Source of the DNA: Bacteroidales bacterium | GTDB lineage: Bacteria > Bacteroidota > Bacteroidia > Bacteroidales > UBA932 | Assembly (NCBI GenBank): GCA_004556005.1 | Contig: SFJA01000001.1 | Location: 18,813 to 82,812 of the forward strand | Direction: 5' to 3' | Length of the DNA stretch: 64,000 bases | Part shown: positions 17,250-26,391 of the stretch, in pieces | Layout of the letters: each line of letters opens with the position of its first letter | How positions within the stretch are numbered: the stretch's first letter is position 1 | Translations under genes and position numbers: made by a program | Notes under the pieces: generated by a model | What the model was told of the DNA's origin: nothing | What the model saw: the letters and a program-made list of their open reading frames with translations, nothing else | Databases searched by the model: none

Positions 17250-20096
17250 CTATAGTTTGCAGATGTCGGTAAACGGGCAATATTCGCAGTTTTTGGCTAC
17301 TTCAGTGCGGGTCCAGTTCCTGTCCGTGTCGCTTATTTCGTCCAAAATCCCTTCCAGGATCTTGTCCATGCCTTCTATGAACGGCTTGCAGACCTCCACC
17401 GCTTCCACCTTGCCGGTAAACATGCCGTTGCATTGGTATATGGAGTTGTAGAGTATCTTCCCGGCAAAGCGCCCGTCCTCTAACAGCAGTTTGTCATAGA
17501 TATATACCTGAAAGGCAACCTTGCGGCGTTTGCTGTCGTCCGGATTGGTGACGGCAGCAAGCACTTCCTCGTAATTGCCGTCGTCAATTTCCAGGTCAAG
17601 CTTGTCAACCTTGCCGGTCTTGTAGTCCGACACCCTGACACTTCCTTCAGAAAGGCTGTCAAGTCTGTCCAGTGTGCCTTTGAACCTGAATCCGTGGAAC
17701 TGCATGTGCAGCTTGGTTTCAAGTCCAAGCAAAGTGATTTTTCCGTCTCCTACCAGCTCGATGTCGCGGTCCAGGGTCTTGAATACGTATTCGCAAATCA
17801 TATCTTCAAATATGATGTTGCGTCCGCTTATCTCTACGCTCCGGAGCTCTTCCAGGATGAAGTGCTCGACTATCTTGCGTATCTTGTCCCTGTCTTTCCT
17901 GATACGGGACAATTCCGCTGCGTCCAGCTCCCTGTACCCGTCGTAGAGCTTCTGCATCGTCTTGTGGAACACGTTTCCGATAATCCTGGCATCCATTGTC
18001 TCGCTGACCTCCTCATCCTCGGAAAGCCCCTTGACGGTCTGGAAGTAGAATTTTGCAGGACAGCTCAGATATGCGGAAAGGGCCGTTGCCGAAAGCTCCT
18101 TACCCCTGATGACCTCGAGATCTTCCCCGGTCTTTATGATTGTTCCCGGCTGCGATTCCCCAATGTCGAGGGTCAGGGCATACTCATCCATCTTTATGCC
18201 GAAATGCATCTTCAGCTGCTTGATATAACGGCTTTCCTCACCGCCCCTGATGCCTGAGTGCCGCGAATCGTACACCATCCACACATTCTCAGCCCTCTGT
18301 ATGAGCCTGTAGAAGTAATATGCCCATACGGCATCCTGATACTCGTATGTCGGGAGCTCAAATCCCTTCCTGAGCTCTGCGGGTATGAATGAAGAACTTA
18401 CGCTCTTCCTTGGGAACATGCCCTCGTTGCAGCTCAGTATGATGACGTTGCGGAAGTCCAACGCCCTCGTCTCCAGCGGGCCCATAACCTGCAGCCCGTT
18501 GAGCGGCTCGCCTTCGAAAGGCACCGAAATCCCCGCCAGCAGCCCCGCCAGCACCCGGAACCAGCACTGTGCGCTGACCTCCAGCCTGCACGCGCCGAGA
18601 CGTCCTATGGTCTTAAAGAATTCTTTACAGAAGTCAAGCTCCATTTCCATATCGGGGCACTCGTCCGCCTTGACCAGTTCAGCGACCCTTCCCGCAATTG
18701 CAGCGACAAGCTCGCTTTCGTATTTTTCAAGAGCTTGAGTAACTGTGGCATCGGAGAGTCCCGGGTCTGTGACTACCGGCTGGAAAAGCAGTTCGCAAAT
18801 GCTGTCTCCCCTGAGTTCTTCTTCCGGGATGTAGTATTTCTTTCCGTTTCTGACCTTTTCCGCGATTTTTTTGCCGTCATCGCTTAAAGCCTTGTTGACC
18901 AAAGGGTTGGAAAGCAGGGACCATACGCTCTTGTGATGGAAATACCATTTGCCTTCCCTGTTTCGAAGGTGCATCTGGAGCAGGGAGATATCGTTTGCAA
19001 GGTCCCACAAGGCGCTGCCTTTTATCGGATAACCCATGGTTACGTTGAGAGAAGAGACGCTTTCGGGAACAGAATTGAGCACAGGGAGCAGGAGGGTTTC
19101 ATCTGCAAGCACGACCGCAGTCTCTATCCCTGCATTACCGTCCTTTATTCCCAACCTCTCGATAAGGTCGGGAAGCTGTTTTGCCTGTCCTGTCGCCGAG
19201 GCTACGCTGAGCGTGCTGAAGCGGGTTCTGGAGTCAGGACGGGTAAGCTCAAAATCCTGAGGAAACTGCTCGACGTTCCTGCTCATAAAGAACGAAGACT
19301 TGTTGTCAGGGTCCTTTATCATATCGCTGCACCAGTCCCAGCAGAAGCGTGCGATACCGGCATTGCGCATCTTGCGCATCAGCTTTTTTTCACATTCGTT
19401 AAGTGCGTTGAGGCCAACGAAAACGAACTGAGCTGTTTCCGGAAAGGCTTCTTTGAGTATATCCACAACAGATTCTGTATCAAGCCTTTCCGCGAGTTTT
19501 CTATATACCTTGCCCTCGTACGAGAGTTTCTTTTTGTCAAGCACGCTGCCAAAATTCCTGTAGAGCGGAAGCAGAAGGTTCCATATACGGTAGAACTTTG
19601 CCTTCGGAACCTCTCCCTGAGTGTCCTTGTCGTTGCGGAAATGTCCGATGAGCCTTTCTATCGCTTCTCTCTGAGTGTCGGTCAGGTATTCCATCCCGTC
19701 CTGCATCTTCTTGAACTCGGCGATGTTGGTGAATATCTTTGCCGGGTCGGCGAGGTACTTGTCCACATCGTCGAAGTCTCCGAGCAGTATGTCTCCCCAG
19801 AAGATAAAGTCGTCCAGACTCTCCGCTTTCTGGTTCAAAGCCTTGTACTGCCCGTAAAGCTCGACCAGCAATCTGGTGCGGTCCGTCTGAGAACTTTTGG
19901 TTGCCCGGTAAAAAAAGTCATTGATAGTCAATGCTTCAGGTGCGAGGATAGGCACAGTGCCCTTGCTGGCTGTTTCTTCCCCGAGATACTTGAGGAAAAA
20001 GGCCCTGGACCTGCGGTTAGGAAAGATGAAGCAGATATGCTCCACATCTCCTTCTGCAAAGTAATGTGAAGCAACTTCTTTGAGAAAAGGTATCAT
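17250..20096 (-). CDS. addB: AddB-like nuclease subunit with Fe-S cluster motif
   Basis: A 948-residue partner of AddA. The C-terminal PD-(D/E)XK nuclease includes VSDYKTG and is bracketed by cysteines in the AddB pattern: C679 in LSCPAKFYF, then C937, C940 and C946 in CEYCPFTDIC, expected to bind a [4Fe-4S] cluster. The N terminus (ICFIFPNRRSRAFFLKYLG) aligns with the helicase-like fold but has no Walker A sequence, so the subunit is probably an inactive helicase that scans DNA. It starts 4 bases after the lytic transglycosylase stop. Roles in recombination repair and phage defence are inferred from the family. Confidence 0.85.
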   Translation of the reverse strand: MIPFLKEVASHYFAEGDVEHICFIFPNRRSRAFFLKYLGEETASKGTVPILAPEALTINDFFYRATKSSQTDRTRLLVELYGQYKALNQKAESLDDFIFWGDILLGDFDDVDKYLADPAKIFTNIAEFKKMQDGMEYLTDTQREAIERLIGHFRNDKDTQGEVPKAKFYRIWNLLLPLYRNFGSVLDKKKLSYEGKVYRKLAERLDTESVVDILKEAFPETAQFVFVGLNALNECEKKLMRKMRNAGIARFCWDWCSDMIKDPDNKSSFFMSRNVEQFPQDFELTRPDSRTRFSTLSVASATGQAKQLPDLIERLGIKDGNAGIETAVVLADETLLLPVLNSVPESVSSLNVTMGYPIKGSALWDLANDISLLQMHLRNREGKWYFHHKSVWSLLSNPLVNKALSDDGKKIAEKVRNGKKYYIPEEELRGDSICELLFQPVVTDPGLSDATVTQALEKYESELVAAIAGRVAELVKADECPDMEMELDFCKEFFKTIGRLGACRLEVSAQCWFRVLAGLLAGISVPFEGEPLNGLQVMGPLETRALDFRNVIILSCNEGMFPRKSVSSSFIPAELRKGFELPTYEYQDAVWAYYFYRLIQRAENVWMVYDSRHSGIRGGEESRYIKQLKMHFGIKMDEYALTLDIGESQPGTIIKTGEDLEVIRGKELSATALSAYLSCPAKFYFQTVKGLSEDEEVSETMDARIIGNVFHKTMQKLYDGYRELDAAELSRIRKDRDKIRKIVEHFILEELRSVEISGRNIIFEDMICEYVFKTLDRDIELVGDGKITLLGLETKLHMQFHGFRFKGTLDRLDSLSEGSVRVSDYKTGKVDKLDLEIDDGNYEEVLAAVTNPDDSKRRKVAFQVYIYDKLLLEDGRFAGKILYNSIYQCNGMFTGKVEAVEVCKPFIEGMDKILEGILDEISDTDRNWTRTEVAKNCEYCPFTDICKL

Positions 20097-20100
20097 AGTG

Positions 20101-20958
20101 TTATCTGTTGTCCGGAATGTCGATGCGGTATTCCTTGTTGTTCTTGTTAGTCAGTTTGTCATCCCGCAACCAGAGGTTGGCGGCCTTGAGTTTTGCATAG
20201 GTGGTGCCGTTCTGCTCCGCAAAGTCCACCAGACTTTCCACAGGTCCGGTGACCGTAATCGTGCGCAGTGGAGCGATGTAAGGATATCTCTCAGCTTCAG
20301 GAACATAGAATCCGAAAGACTCAGGGTCTTCAAAAAACATCTTGGCTGCAAGTATCCTGAACATATACCTTGAAGTTTCTTCCACCAGCCAGAGGTCAAG
20401 GGCGTTTTTCTGGTGTTGTTTTTCCAGTTTAGCACTGATTCCGTTCTGCCCTCCGTTATAGCTTGCCGCCGCGGTCATCCAGTTTCCGTATTTTTCATAG
20501 GCTTTTTTCAGGAAACGGCAAGCTGCCCTGGTTTCTTTTTCTATATGGTAGCGTTCATCCACACCGTCCCTGACTTCAAGCCCGTATTCGCGAGCTGTCG
20601 ATGTCATAAACTGCCACAATCCGGCGGCACCTGCGCCTGAGAGAGCCTTGGGATTGAGGTTGCTTTCTATCGCCATAAGGTATTTCAGGTCATCAGGAAT
20701 GCCCATCTCCCTGAGTATTGGCTCGACCATTGGGAAGTAGCGGGACGAACGCTTGAGCATCAGGGTTGAGTTGGTATGCATATAAGTAAATGTCACTAGC
20801 TCCCTGTCCATCCTTTCGTACATGTTCATGTCGTCAAATCTGATGGTCTCGCCGGCAAATACAATGCTGTCCGGCACCTTTGGCGGAGCCGCTTCAAGAG
20901 ACGCTGCCAACCCGGCAAGGAAGGCGGCGCAGATGCAGATTCTCTTCAGTATGCTCAT
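20101..20958 (-). CDS. lytic transglycosylase, MltD/Slt catalytic domain
   Basis: A 285-residue exported enzyme that cleaves the MurNAc-GlcNAc bond of peptidoglycan to give 1,6-anhydro ends. The catalytic glutamate is E98 in MAIESNLNP, followed by the goose-lysozyme-like motifs GAAGLWQFM and ASYNGG. A signal peptide covers residues 1-23 (MSILKRICICAAFLAGLAA...). Start at 20958 is chosen because it forms an ATGA overlap with the lolA stop and leads straight into the signal peptide; an upstream ATG would add seven residues before it. No LysM repeats are present, unlike E. coli MltD. Confidence 0.9.
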   Translation of the reverse strand: MSILKRICICAAFLAGLAASLEAAPPKVPDSIVFAGETIRFDDMNMYERMDRELVTFTYMHTNSTLMLKRSSRYFPMVEPILREMGIPDDLKYLMAIESNLNPKALSGAGAAGLWQFMTSTAREYGLEVRDGVDERYHIEKETRAACRFLKKAYEKYGNWMTAAASYNGGQNGISAKLEKQHQKNALDLWLVEETSRYMFRILAAKMFFEDPESFGFYVPEAERYPYIAPLRTITVTGPVESLVDFAEQNGTTYAKLKAANLWLRDDKLTNKNNKEYRIDIPDNR

Positions 20959-21461
20959 CTCAGGTCGTTGACTATCCAAATTGCCGGATCCAGCGCTCCG
21001 GTATCAAACGTAAAGCGGCTCATATCATCCCCGGGTTCACTTATCCTGATATTTTGCAGGCTCACTTCTACGGTGCTTCCGTCCCGTTTGACAACGCCCT
21101 TCAGCGAGTCCTTGCCGGAGCTGTAATTGACTATGTCCTTGAGGTATCCGCGGATTATGTTGCCCGCCTCTTCTCCTGGAGCCACATTTTCTATATATAC
21201 TTCCTTTGCATTTTCATCAACCGTCCATCTGGTTGTTCCGTTACAGCAGACGGTCAGACCGTTGCCGCTTGTGCGGAATGCCTCTCCCTGGATGACGGCG
21301 TTGCCGCTGCCGTTTACCGGCAGTTCTCCCTTGATGGTGAAACTGTAGTCAAGGCACACGCAGTAATCCCTGCATTTTTCAAGCAGGGCTTGCGGACTGG
21401 TCTGAGCCGCGGCAAGATGACAGAGAGCCACGGCGGCGATGATGCAGGTCAATTTTTTCAT
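20955..21461 (-). CDS. LolA-like outer-membrane lipoprotein carrier protein
   Basis: A 168-residue periplasmic protein with a signal peptide (residues 1-19, cut after HLAAA). The pattern of alternating beta strands (LDYSFTIKGELPVNGSGNAV, ...TRWTVDENAKEVYIENV) fits the LolA/LolB half-barrel family that carries lipoproteins from the inner to the outer membrane. Sequence identity in this family is low, so the assignment rests on length, signal peptide and strand pattern, plus its usual position directly after ftsK. It overlaps ftsK upstream and the transglycosylase downstream by ATGA on both sides. Confidence 0.75.
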   Translation of the reverse strand: MKKLTCIIAAVALCHLAAAQTSPQALLEKCRDYCVCLDYSFTIKGELPVNGSGNAVIQGEAFRTSGNGLTVCCNGTTRWTVDENAKEVYIENVAPGEEAGNIIRGYLKDIVNYSSGKDSLKGVVKRDGSTVEVSLQNIRISEPGDDMSRFTFDTGALDPAIWIVNDLR

Positions 21462-24058
21462 ATTCCAAGTTTGTCAAGAATCTGCTGCAAGGTATCAAGG
21501 TCGCCAACCAGTATCTGTCTAGGCTTGGAACCATCCTGAGGCCCGACTATCCCGGCCTTTTCCAGCTGGTCCATAACCCTTCCTGCCTTGGCATAGCCCA
21601 TTCCGAGCCTGCGCTGGAGGTCCGAGGTGGAACCTCGCTGGGTCGTCACGACAAGTCTTGCAGCTTCTTCGAATCTCGCATCAATCGTGCCGATTTCGCC
21701 GCTTCCGCCACCTGACTCCGTTTCTTCGTTCTCCTCGATTGAAGGAAGATAGTACGGCGTAGAGTAGCATCTGCCGAATCCTTCCTGACTTCCTACAAAA
21801 TCGTTGACCTTTTCTATCTCCTCAGGACTGATATATGCGCACTGTATGCGTTCCATATCGATTCCGGTGGACAGCAGCATATCTCCGCGTCCGATAAGCT
21901 TTTCGGCTCCCGGATTGTCCAATATTGTCATCGAGTCGGTCCTGGAAGCCACCCTGAACGCGATTCTCATAGGGAAGTTGCTCTTGATCAGTCCGCTGAT
22001 CACATCAACGGAAGGTCTCTGGGTTGCCAGAATGACGTGCAGGCCGGCGGCACGGCCCTTTTGAGCAAGCCTGATGATGGAGTTTGTTATGCTCCTGCTT
22101 GCTGCCCTTGCTTCGGGGCTCGCTCCCGTGGACATGGTCAGGTCGGCGTATTCGTCAACAATGGTAACGATGTAAGGGAGAAACCTGTGTCCGTTGTTCG
22201 GATTGAGCTTGCGGTTCCTGAATTTCTCGTTATAGCTCTTTATGTTGCTGACTCCGGACTTGGCGATGAGCTCGTAACGCTCGTCCATCTCTATGCACAG
22301 TGACCTGAGTACCCTTTCGGCGTCCGGTGCCTTCTTGACTATGGCCTTGTTCTTTTCGTCCTCGTCATCCGTCGCATCAGGCATCACGGCCAGATAATGG
22401 TGCAGGAGGTTTGAGTAGGATGCAAACTCGACGCTCTTCGGGTCAACGAACACGAACTTGAGCTCCGAAGGATGCTTGCTGTAAAGCAGCGAGTTGATGA
22501 TGACGTTAAGACCCACGGACTTGCCCTGCTTGGTCGCACCTGCGATGAGCAGATGCGGGGCGTCGGCAAGGTCAAACACCTTGACTTCCTGGGTGATGGT
22601 ATATCCAATCGCTACCGGAAGTTCGGCCTTGCTCTCGCGAAAATTCCTGTCGTTGAGCAGGGACTTGAGTGACACTATCGAAGACTTGTCGTTGGCTACC
22701 TCGATGCCCACGGAGTCGCTGAGAGTCACCACTCGCACACCCTTGGCGGCAAGCGAAATGCCTATGTCGTCCTGCAGCCTCTTAATCTGGGCTATCTGGA
22801 CACCGGGGGCTGGATAAACCTTGTAGAGCGTGACGGTAGGACCCATAATTGCCGTTACGTCAACTATATCTATCTTATAGTTCTTGAGTGTCGTCCTGAT
22901 CTTGTTGTTGTTCCTCGAAAGTTCCTCGCTGCTTACCTCCACCTTGCCGCTGTTGTGCATTTCAAGCAGGTCGAGGGAAGGCATCTGGTAGCGCTGCAGA
23001 CCACCGAACTGAGCGTCAAGCTTGTTGTCAATAGGCGGCAGGTCGCGGGTGACCTCCTGCGAAAGGTTGCCCGGAACGATCACTTCGCAGCCGAAAACTT
23101 CCTGACCGGCAGTGTCTCCGCCCTCGCCCGGAACGCCCTCTTCCTGAGTATTTGCGGGGTCGAATTGTTCCTTAATCTCGGCTCCTGTACCGGTAAACTG
23201 CTGCAGGTCAGTATGCTGGCTGGCGGCAGCATCCCGGGCAGCATCCCGGACAGCATCTTCTGCAGCATCTTTTGTATCGCCCCCGTTTATGTCTCCGATA
23301 GCGTCCCCGGCAGCCTCACCGACCCGGCTGTCAACTGTCCCGAACCCGCTGTCCTCGTCTTCAGTGGCGGCGCCGCCGTTTATGGAGTCGCCCCTCTCGG
23401 CACGAATCCGGGCCCTGCGTTCCTCTGGTTCCTTGCTCTTTTTCGTTCCCAGCCGTGCAATCCATCTGTCAAAGGCCTTTGAACAGAAAAACAGCCAGCA
23501 CAGTGTAATCACCAATATGAAGAGAAGGGTGGGAACCATTCCGAAACGCGTTGAGCACCAATCGCTTATCAATGCGCCTATATTGCCGCCCAGACCTCCT
23601 CCGAAGGCATTGTCAAGCCCTATGAGAGACCCGATGTATGCAAGAAGGAGCGAGGTGACAAACGCCCCGCTGACTGAAAGGATACAGATGCGCAGTACGG
23701 AACCCTTGCACTTATCGGCAACCAGTCTTGCCGAAAAGACAAACAGTATGAGTATCAGAGCATAGGCTCCGAGACCGAAGAGGTCGCAAATGAGGAATTT
23801 GCCTATGCGGGCGCCGAAAGAACCGGCGCTGTTGCCCACTTCCTCACCCAGCGCTTGCGCCCCGGCCTCGCTGATGACGCTGAAGTCCCTTTTCCAGTTG
23901 AACAGATATGAACTTGCAGCGAAAAGAAGGAATATGCCGCAAACGGCAAGGGCGATGCCCGCAATTCTTACGGCCGCCCTGCGTTCCTCATCATCCCAGC
24001 TTTCCCAGAATCTGAGTACGGGAATGTTCCTTATTTTTTCTTTCCGCTTCTGTTCCAT
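21458..24058 (-). CDS. ftsK: DNA translocase FtsK
   Basis: An 866-residue septal DNA pump that clears chromosome termini during division. Four hydrophobic helices lie within residues about 30-190. A Pro-poor, Ala/Asp/Gly/Glu-rich linker (about 200-330) contains a tandem repeat. The alpha/beta motor has Walker A GATKQGKS (residues 507-514), Walker B FVDPKSVEF and TIVDEYADL, then GRGDMLLS. A gamma winged-helix domain (LQRRLGMGYAKAGRVMDQLE) at the end would read polar KOPS-like sequences. It shares an ATGA with lolA downstream and overlaps DUF4290 upstream by 28 bases. Confidence 0.95.
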   Translation of the reverse strand: MEQKRKEKIRNIPVLRFWESWDDEERRAAVRIAGIALAVCGIFLLFAASSYLFNWKRDFSVISEAGAQALGEEVGNSAGSFGARIGKFLICDLFGLGAYALILILFVFSARLVADKCKGSVLRICILSVSGAFVTSLLLAYIGSLIGLDNAFGGGLGGNIGALISDWCSTRFGMVPTLLFILVITLCWLFFCSKAFDRWIARLGTKKSKEPEERRARIRAERGDSINGGAATEDEDSGFGTVDSRVGEAAGDAIGDINGGDTKDAAEDAVRDAARDAAASQHTDLQQFTGTGAEIKEQFDPANTQEEGVPGEGGDTAGQEVFGCEVIVPGNLSQEVTRDLPPIDNKLDAQFGGLQRYQMPSLDLLEMHNSGKVEVSSEELSRNNNKIRTTLKNYKIDIVDVTAIMGPTVTLYKVYPAPGVQIAQIKRLQDDIGISLAAKGVRVVTLSDSVGIEVANDKSSIVSLKSLLNDRNFRESKAELPVAIGYTITQEVKVFDLADAPHLLIAGATKQGKSVGLNVIINSLLYSKHPSELKFVFVDPKSVEFASYSNLLHHYLAVMPDATDDEDEKNKAIVKKAPDAERVLRSLCIEMDERYELIAKSGVSNIKSYNEKFRNRKLNPNNGHRFLPYIVTIVDEYADLTMSTGASPEARAASRSITNSIIRLAQKGRAAGLHVILATQRPSVDVISGLIKSNFPMRIAFRVASRTDSMTILDNPGAEKLIGRGDMLLSTGIDMERIQCAYISPEEIEKVNDFVGSQEGFGRCYSTPYYLPSIEENEETESGGGSGEIGTIDARFEEAARLVVTTQRGSTSDLQRRLGMGYAKAGRVMDQLEKAGIVGPQDGSKPRQILVGDLDTLQQILDKLGI
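23226..23273 (-). repeat. four 12-bp tandem repeats in the ftsK linker
   Basis: Four successive 12-base units (plus strand GCAGCATCCCGG, GCAGCATCCCGG, ACAGCATCTTCT, GCAGCATCTTTT) encode tetrapeptides of the form (K/E/R)DA(A/V) in the FtsK linker. The first two units are identical. Being a multiple of three, unit gain or loss would not break the frame. Confidence 0.8.
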
Positions 24059-24705
24059 CCGTTCTTGCGGTTGTTTCTGCCTTTGCCCTGCTGTCCTCCA
24101 TTGATGCCTACAGATGGCCTGCTGAACGATGCGTCAGATGCTATCTTGTTGAGCATCAATCCTTCAGGAACCTTGAGCCTGTAGTCGGACAACTTCTCTA
24201 TGTCGCTGAATATGGTTTCGTCAGCCACGCTGTCCTTATTCCATATTAGATACTGCTGACGCATGTAAATCGCCAGCGAGCGTATGGTTTCCGTCTTGAT
24301 TTCGTCATCCGGCTGCTCGCACAGCAGGTTGATGATCTTTTCGATGTTGCGTCCGTAATGTGTTGCCCTGATGCGCTCTCCCTTCATTGGAACTGGTGCC
24401 GGTCTGGCGTCGAAACGGTCCTCGCGAGGAACCGGATAGGGCGAATCGACGTCGAGAGTGTATCCCGAGATGATGTGCAGGTGGTCCCACAGCTTCTGTT
24501 CGTAATTGTCCTGGTTGTGCACCTGGGGATTGAGCAGTTCCATAACCTTGACAACCGCAGCTGCCTGCCTGCTTCTCTCGTCCCTGTCTTCAATCTCGGA
24601 CAGCTTCTCCACCATCTTGAGGATGTTGCGTCCGTACTCCGGCATTGCGAGTTTCTCCCGCTCCGTATTGTATTCGAGTTTAATCGTTGTTCCGCTTTCT
24701 TCCAT
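24031..24705 (-). CDS. DUF4290 family protein
   Basis: A 224-residue protein of a family I associate with Bacteroidota and with no known function. It has no signal peptide or membrane helix. It is rich in charged helices, with the repeated phrase YGRNI (residues about 23 and 110) suggesting an internal duplication, and ends in a glycine, asparagine and lysine tail (GGQQGKGRNNRKNG... KKK) that may bind RNA or DNA. Start 24705 (MEESGTTIKLEY) is preferred over an ATG at 24723, which lies only 4 bases from the putative -7 element at 24728-24735. It leads the operon with ftsK, lolA, the transglycosylase, addB and addA. Confidence 0.75.
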   Translation of the reverse strand: MEESGTTIKLEYNTEREKLAMPEYGRNILKMVEKLSEIEDRDERSRQAAAVVKVMELLNPQVHNQDNYEQKLWDHLHIISGYTLDVDSPYPVPREDRFDARPAPVPMKGERIRATHYGRNIEKIINLLCEQPDDEIKTETIRSLAIYMRQQYLIWNKDSVADETIFSDIEKLSDYRLKVPEGLMLNKIASDASFSRPSVGINGGQQGKGRNNRKNGWNRSGKKK

Positions 24706-24727
24706 ATGATACCTATATTTCAAAATA

Positions 24728-24735
24728 CAAAGATA
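24728..24735 (-). promoter_or_regulatory. putative -7 element for the DUF4290-ftsK-addAB operon
   Basis: Minus-strand TATCTTTG fits TAnnTTTG and lies 22 bases before the chosen DUF4290 start. It is back to back with the -7 element of the divergent kinase gene, with 5 bases between them. Confidence 0.45.
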
Positions 24736-24740
24736 ATCAT

Positions 24741-24748
24741 TATTTTTG
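24741..24748 (+). promoter_or_regulatory. putative -7 element for the HprK-like cassette
   Basis: TATTTTTG fits TAnnTTTG. Only 6 bases separate it from the ATG at 24755, so the transcript would have almost no 5' leader. Confidence 0.4.
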
Positions 24749-24754
24749 TACTCT

Positions 24755-25663
24755 ATGAATCAAAAGTCGCTTCATACTGTCAGAAAATTCAAGGTTGCGG
24801 GACATCTGTTTTCCCTTGCCCTTCCGGCCTGCGAGGAACTGTGGAAAGAACTTTCACAGTATGATCCTTTCGAGGTGGAAGATGCTGACAATGAACTCTT
24901 TACGCTTAGTGTGACGGAAGATTTGCAGTGGAATCCAAATGATGTCCTTTACGACGTGGAACCCGAACCCGGACAGACGGTGATAAAGGTTTATTCCTGT
25001 CCTGACGGTCTTTTGGTGGAGATGTCTCCCGAAAGACGAATAGCCGCCGTCGCCCGTCTATGGACCGACTCCTCATTCAGAACCGCCCGTCTCCGGATGG
25101 AGCCCGGCATATCGGCACGCTCGGCCATATTTGCCATAAACAACTCGCTGATGCTTCTTTATGCCTTTGCCACCGCCCCATTCGGAACGCTTGAGATGCA
25201 CGCCTCCGTCATACTCAAGGACTCGAGGGCTTATTTTTTCCTCGGCAAGAGCGGCACTGGAAAAAGCACTCACAGCCGCTTGTGGCTGCAGAACATACCG
25301 GGCAGTGAACTGATGAACGACGACAATCCTGTGGTGCGCATTATGCCTGACGGAACCCTTCGCGCATTCGGCAGCCCCTGGAGCGGCAAAACTCCATGTT
25401 ACCGCAACGTCGAGGCCCCCGTAGGCGCATTTGTTTCGCTGACGCAAGCCCCGCGCAATGCAATCTCCCGCCTGAGCCTCGCCGGCAGCTATGCGGTGCT
25501 ATATGCATCTTCTTCCGGTCTGCGGCGCATCAGGAAGATGGCGGACGGACTGCACGAAACTCTCGCTGCAGCAGCTACTTCCGTTCCTTGCTACTCGCTC
25601 GAATGTCTGCCCGATGCCGATGCCGCCCTGCTGTGCTTTTCGACCGTCTCCAAATACGAATGA
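24755..25663 (+). CDS. HPr-kinase-like P-loop protein
   Basis: A 302-residue cytoplasmic protein. The C-terminal half resembles the HprK/PEPCK-type kinase fold: P loop GKSGTGKST (residues 164-172), acidic pair NDD (188-190) and GSPWSGK (206-212). The N-terminal half is unrecognised. Stand-alone HprK-like kinases linked to PqqD proteins occur in ribosomal-peptide clusters, where some phosphorylate the peptide, for example in certain lasso-peptide pathways; that is family knowledge, not shown here. It heads a four-gene cassette, 3 bases before the peptidase gene. A TTG at 24746 overlaps the promoter element and is not a likely start. It may be mislabelled as PEP carboxykinase by automatic tools. 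Confidence 0.75.
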   Translation: MNQKSLHTVRKFKVAGHLFSLALPACEELWKELSQYDPFEVEDADNELFTLSVTEDLQWNPNDVLYDVEPEPGQTVIKVYSCPDGLLVEMSPERRIAAVARLWTDSSFRTARLRMEPGISARSAIFAINNSLMLLYAFATAPFGTLEMHASVILKDSRAYFFLGKSGTGKSTHSRLWLQNIPGSELMNDDNPVVRIMPDGTLRAFGSPWSGKTPCYRNVEAPVGAFVSLTQAPRNAISRLSLAGSYAVLYASSSGLRRIRKMADGLHETLAAAATSVPCYSLECLPDADAALLCFSTVSKYE

Positions 25664-25666
25664 CAG

Positions 25667-26125
25667 ATGGAAGCAAAAGTAACCAGGCGCAGCGTCCCCA
25701 ATGCAGATCTTCTCGAGTATGTCCGTGAGCTTGTAGCATCCGGCAAGACGGTCGAGATTCCCGCCAGGGGAAACAGTATGCTCCCGTCCATACGCGACGG
25801 CAGGGATAGCATCGAACTTGTCGCACCCGATCACCCCGCCCCCGGCAGCATCGCCCTCTGCCTGCTGCCCTCCGGCAACTATGTGCTCCACCGCATCGTC
25901 AGCATAGACAAGCGAAGGGTGGTCCTCCACGGCGACGGCAACCTTGTAGGGGACGAATTGTGCCGTCCCTCCGACATTCTTGCGCTTGCAGTCGCAATCG
26001 TCCGCCCGTCGGGAAAGAGAATAAGCTGCAGCGACCCCTCATACAACAGAAAAATCCGCCTCTGGCTTTCTGCCCCATATTTCGTGCGGCGCGTGTGCCT
26101 GGGCATATTGAGAAGAATATTATGA
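25667..26125 (+). CDS. S24/S26-family serine peptidase-like protein
   Basis: A 152-residue protein with signal-peptidase-fold motifs: GNSMLPSI with candidate nucleophile S37, VLHRIV with candidate base H75, and HGDGN with D90. A Ser/His arrangement like this resembles the archaeal and ER-type (S26B) signal peptidases rather than the Ser/Lys type of LepB. No N-terminal membrane anchor is visible; the C terminus (RLWLSAPYFVRRVCLGILRRIL) is a basic amphipathic or weakly hydrophobic helix that may touch the membrane. The likely job is to trim a peptide handled by the cassette. Its stop overlaps the pqqD-like start as ATGA. Confidence 0.75.
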   Translation: MEAKVTRRSVPNADLLEYVRELVASGKTVEIPARGNSMLPSIRDGRDSIELVAPDHPAPGSIALCLLPSGNYVLHRIVSIDKRRVVLHGDGNLVGDELCRPSDILALAVAIVRPSGKRISCSDPSYNRKIRLWLSAPYFVRRVCLGILRRIL

Positions 26126-26391
26126 CAACTTTGGAAGGTTTGGTACTCAGGCCGCTGGGTAGAGAATTTGTCCTCATAGCGGAGGATGCGGTCAAAATCA
26201 ATTTCAGGAAAATCATCTCCCTGAACGAGTCTGCCGCTTTTTTGTGGCAGAACATCTGCGGTACTCAGTTCGAGCTTGAAACGCTCAAGCAGCTCCTTGT
26301 ATCCCACTACGGGATTGATGAGCAGCTTGCCGAGAGAGATGCGCGCCAGATACTTGACAAATGGATAGAGGTAGGCATAGTAGTACGCTGA
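26122..26391 (+). CDS. PqqD family peptide-recognition protein
   Basis: An 89-residue winged-helix protein of the PqqD/RRE type. These bind the leader of a precursor peptide and present it to modifying enzymes. Visible features are the N-terminal strands (LVLRPLGREFVLIAED), the hallmark INFRKIISLNESAAFLW and a C-terminal helix-turn (LLVSHYGID...ARQILDKWIEVGIV). The ATG at 26122 overlaps the peptidase stop, and the 3' end overlaps the ABC gene by 31 bases. A longer upstream extension of the frame is out of character with the family and is not used. Confidence 0.85.
   Translation: MTTLEGLVLRPLGREFVLIAEDAVKINFRKIISLNESAAFLWQNICGTQFELETLKQLLVSHYGIDEQLAERDARQILDKWIEVGIVVR

Noticed and set aside
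15095..20069. Long plus-strand frames opposite addA and addB
   Set aside because: These are antisense shadows of two well-supported nuclease-helicase genes and carry no motifs.
24746..24754. TTG start for the kinase-like gene three codons upstream of the chosen ATG
   Set aside because: The TTG is part of the -7 element itself, so it would not be transcribed. The same kind of argument rejects TTG starts at 48041 and, less strictly, 40684 and 54610.
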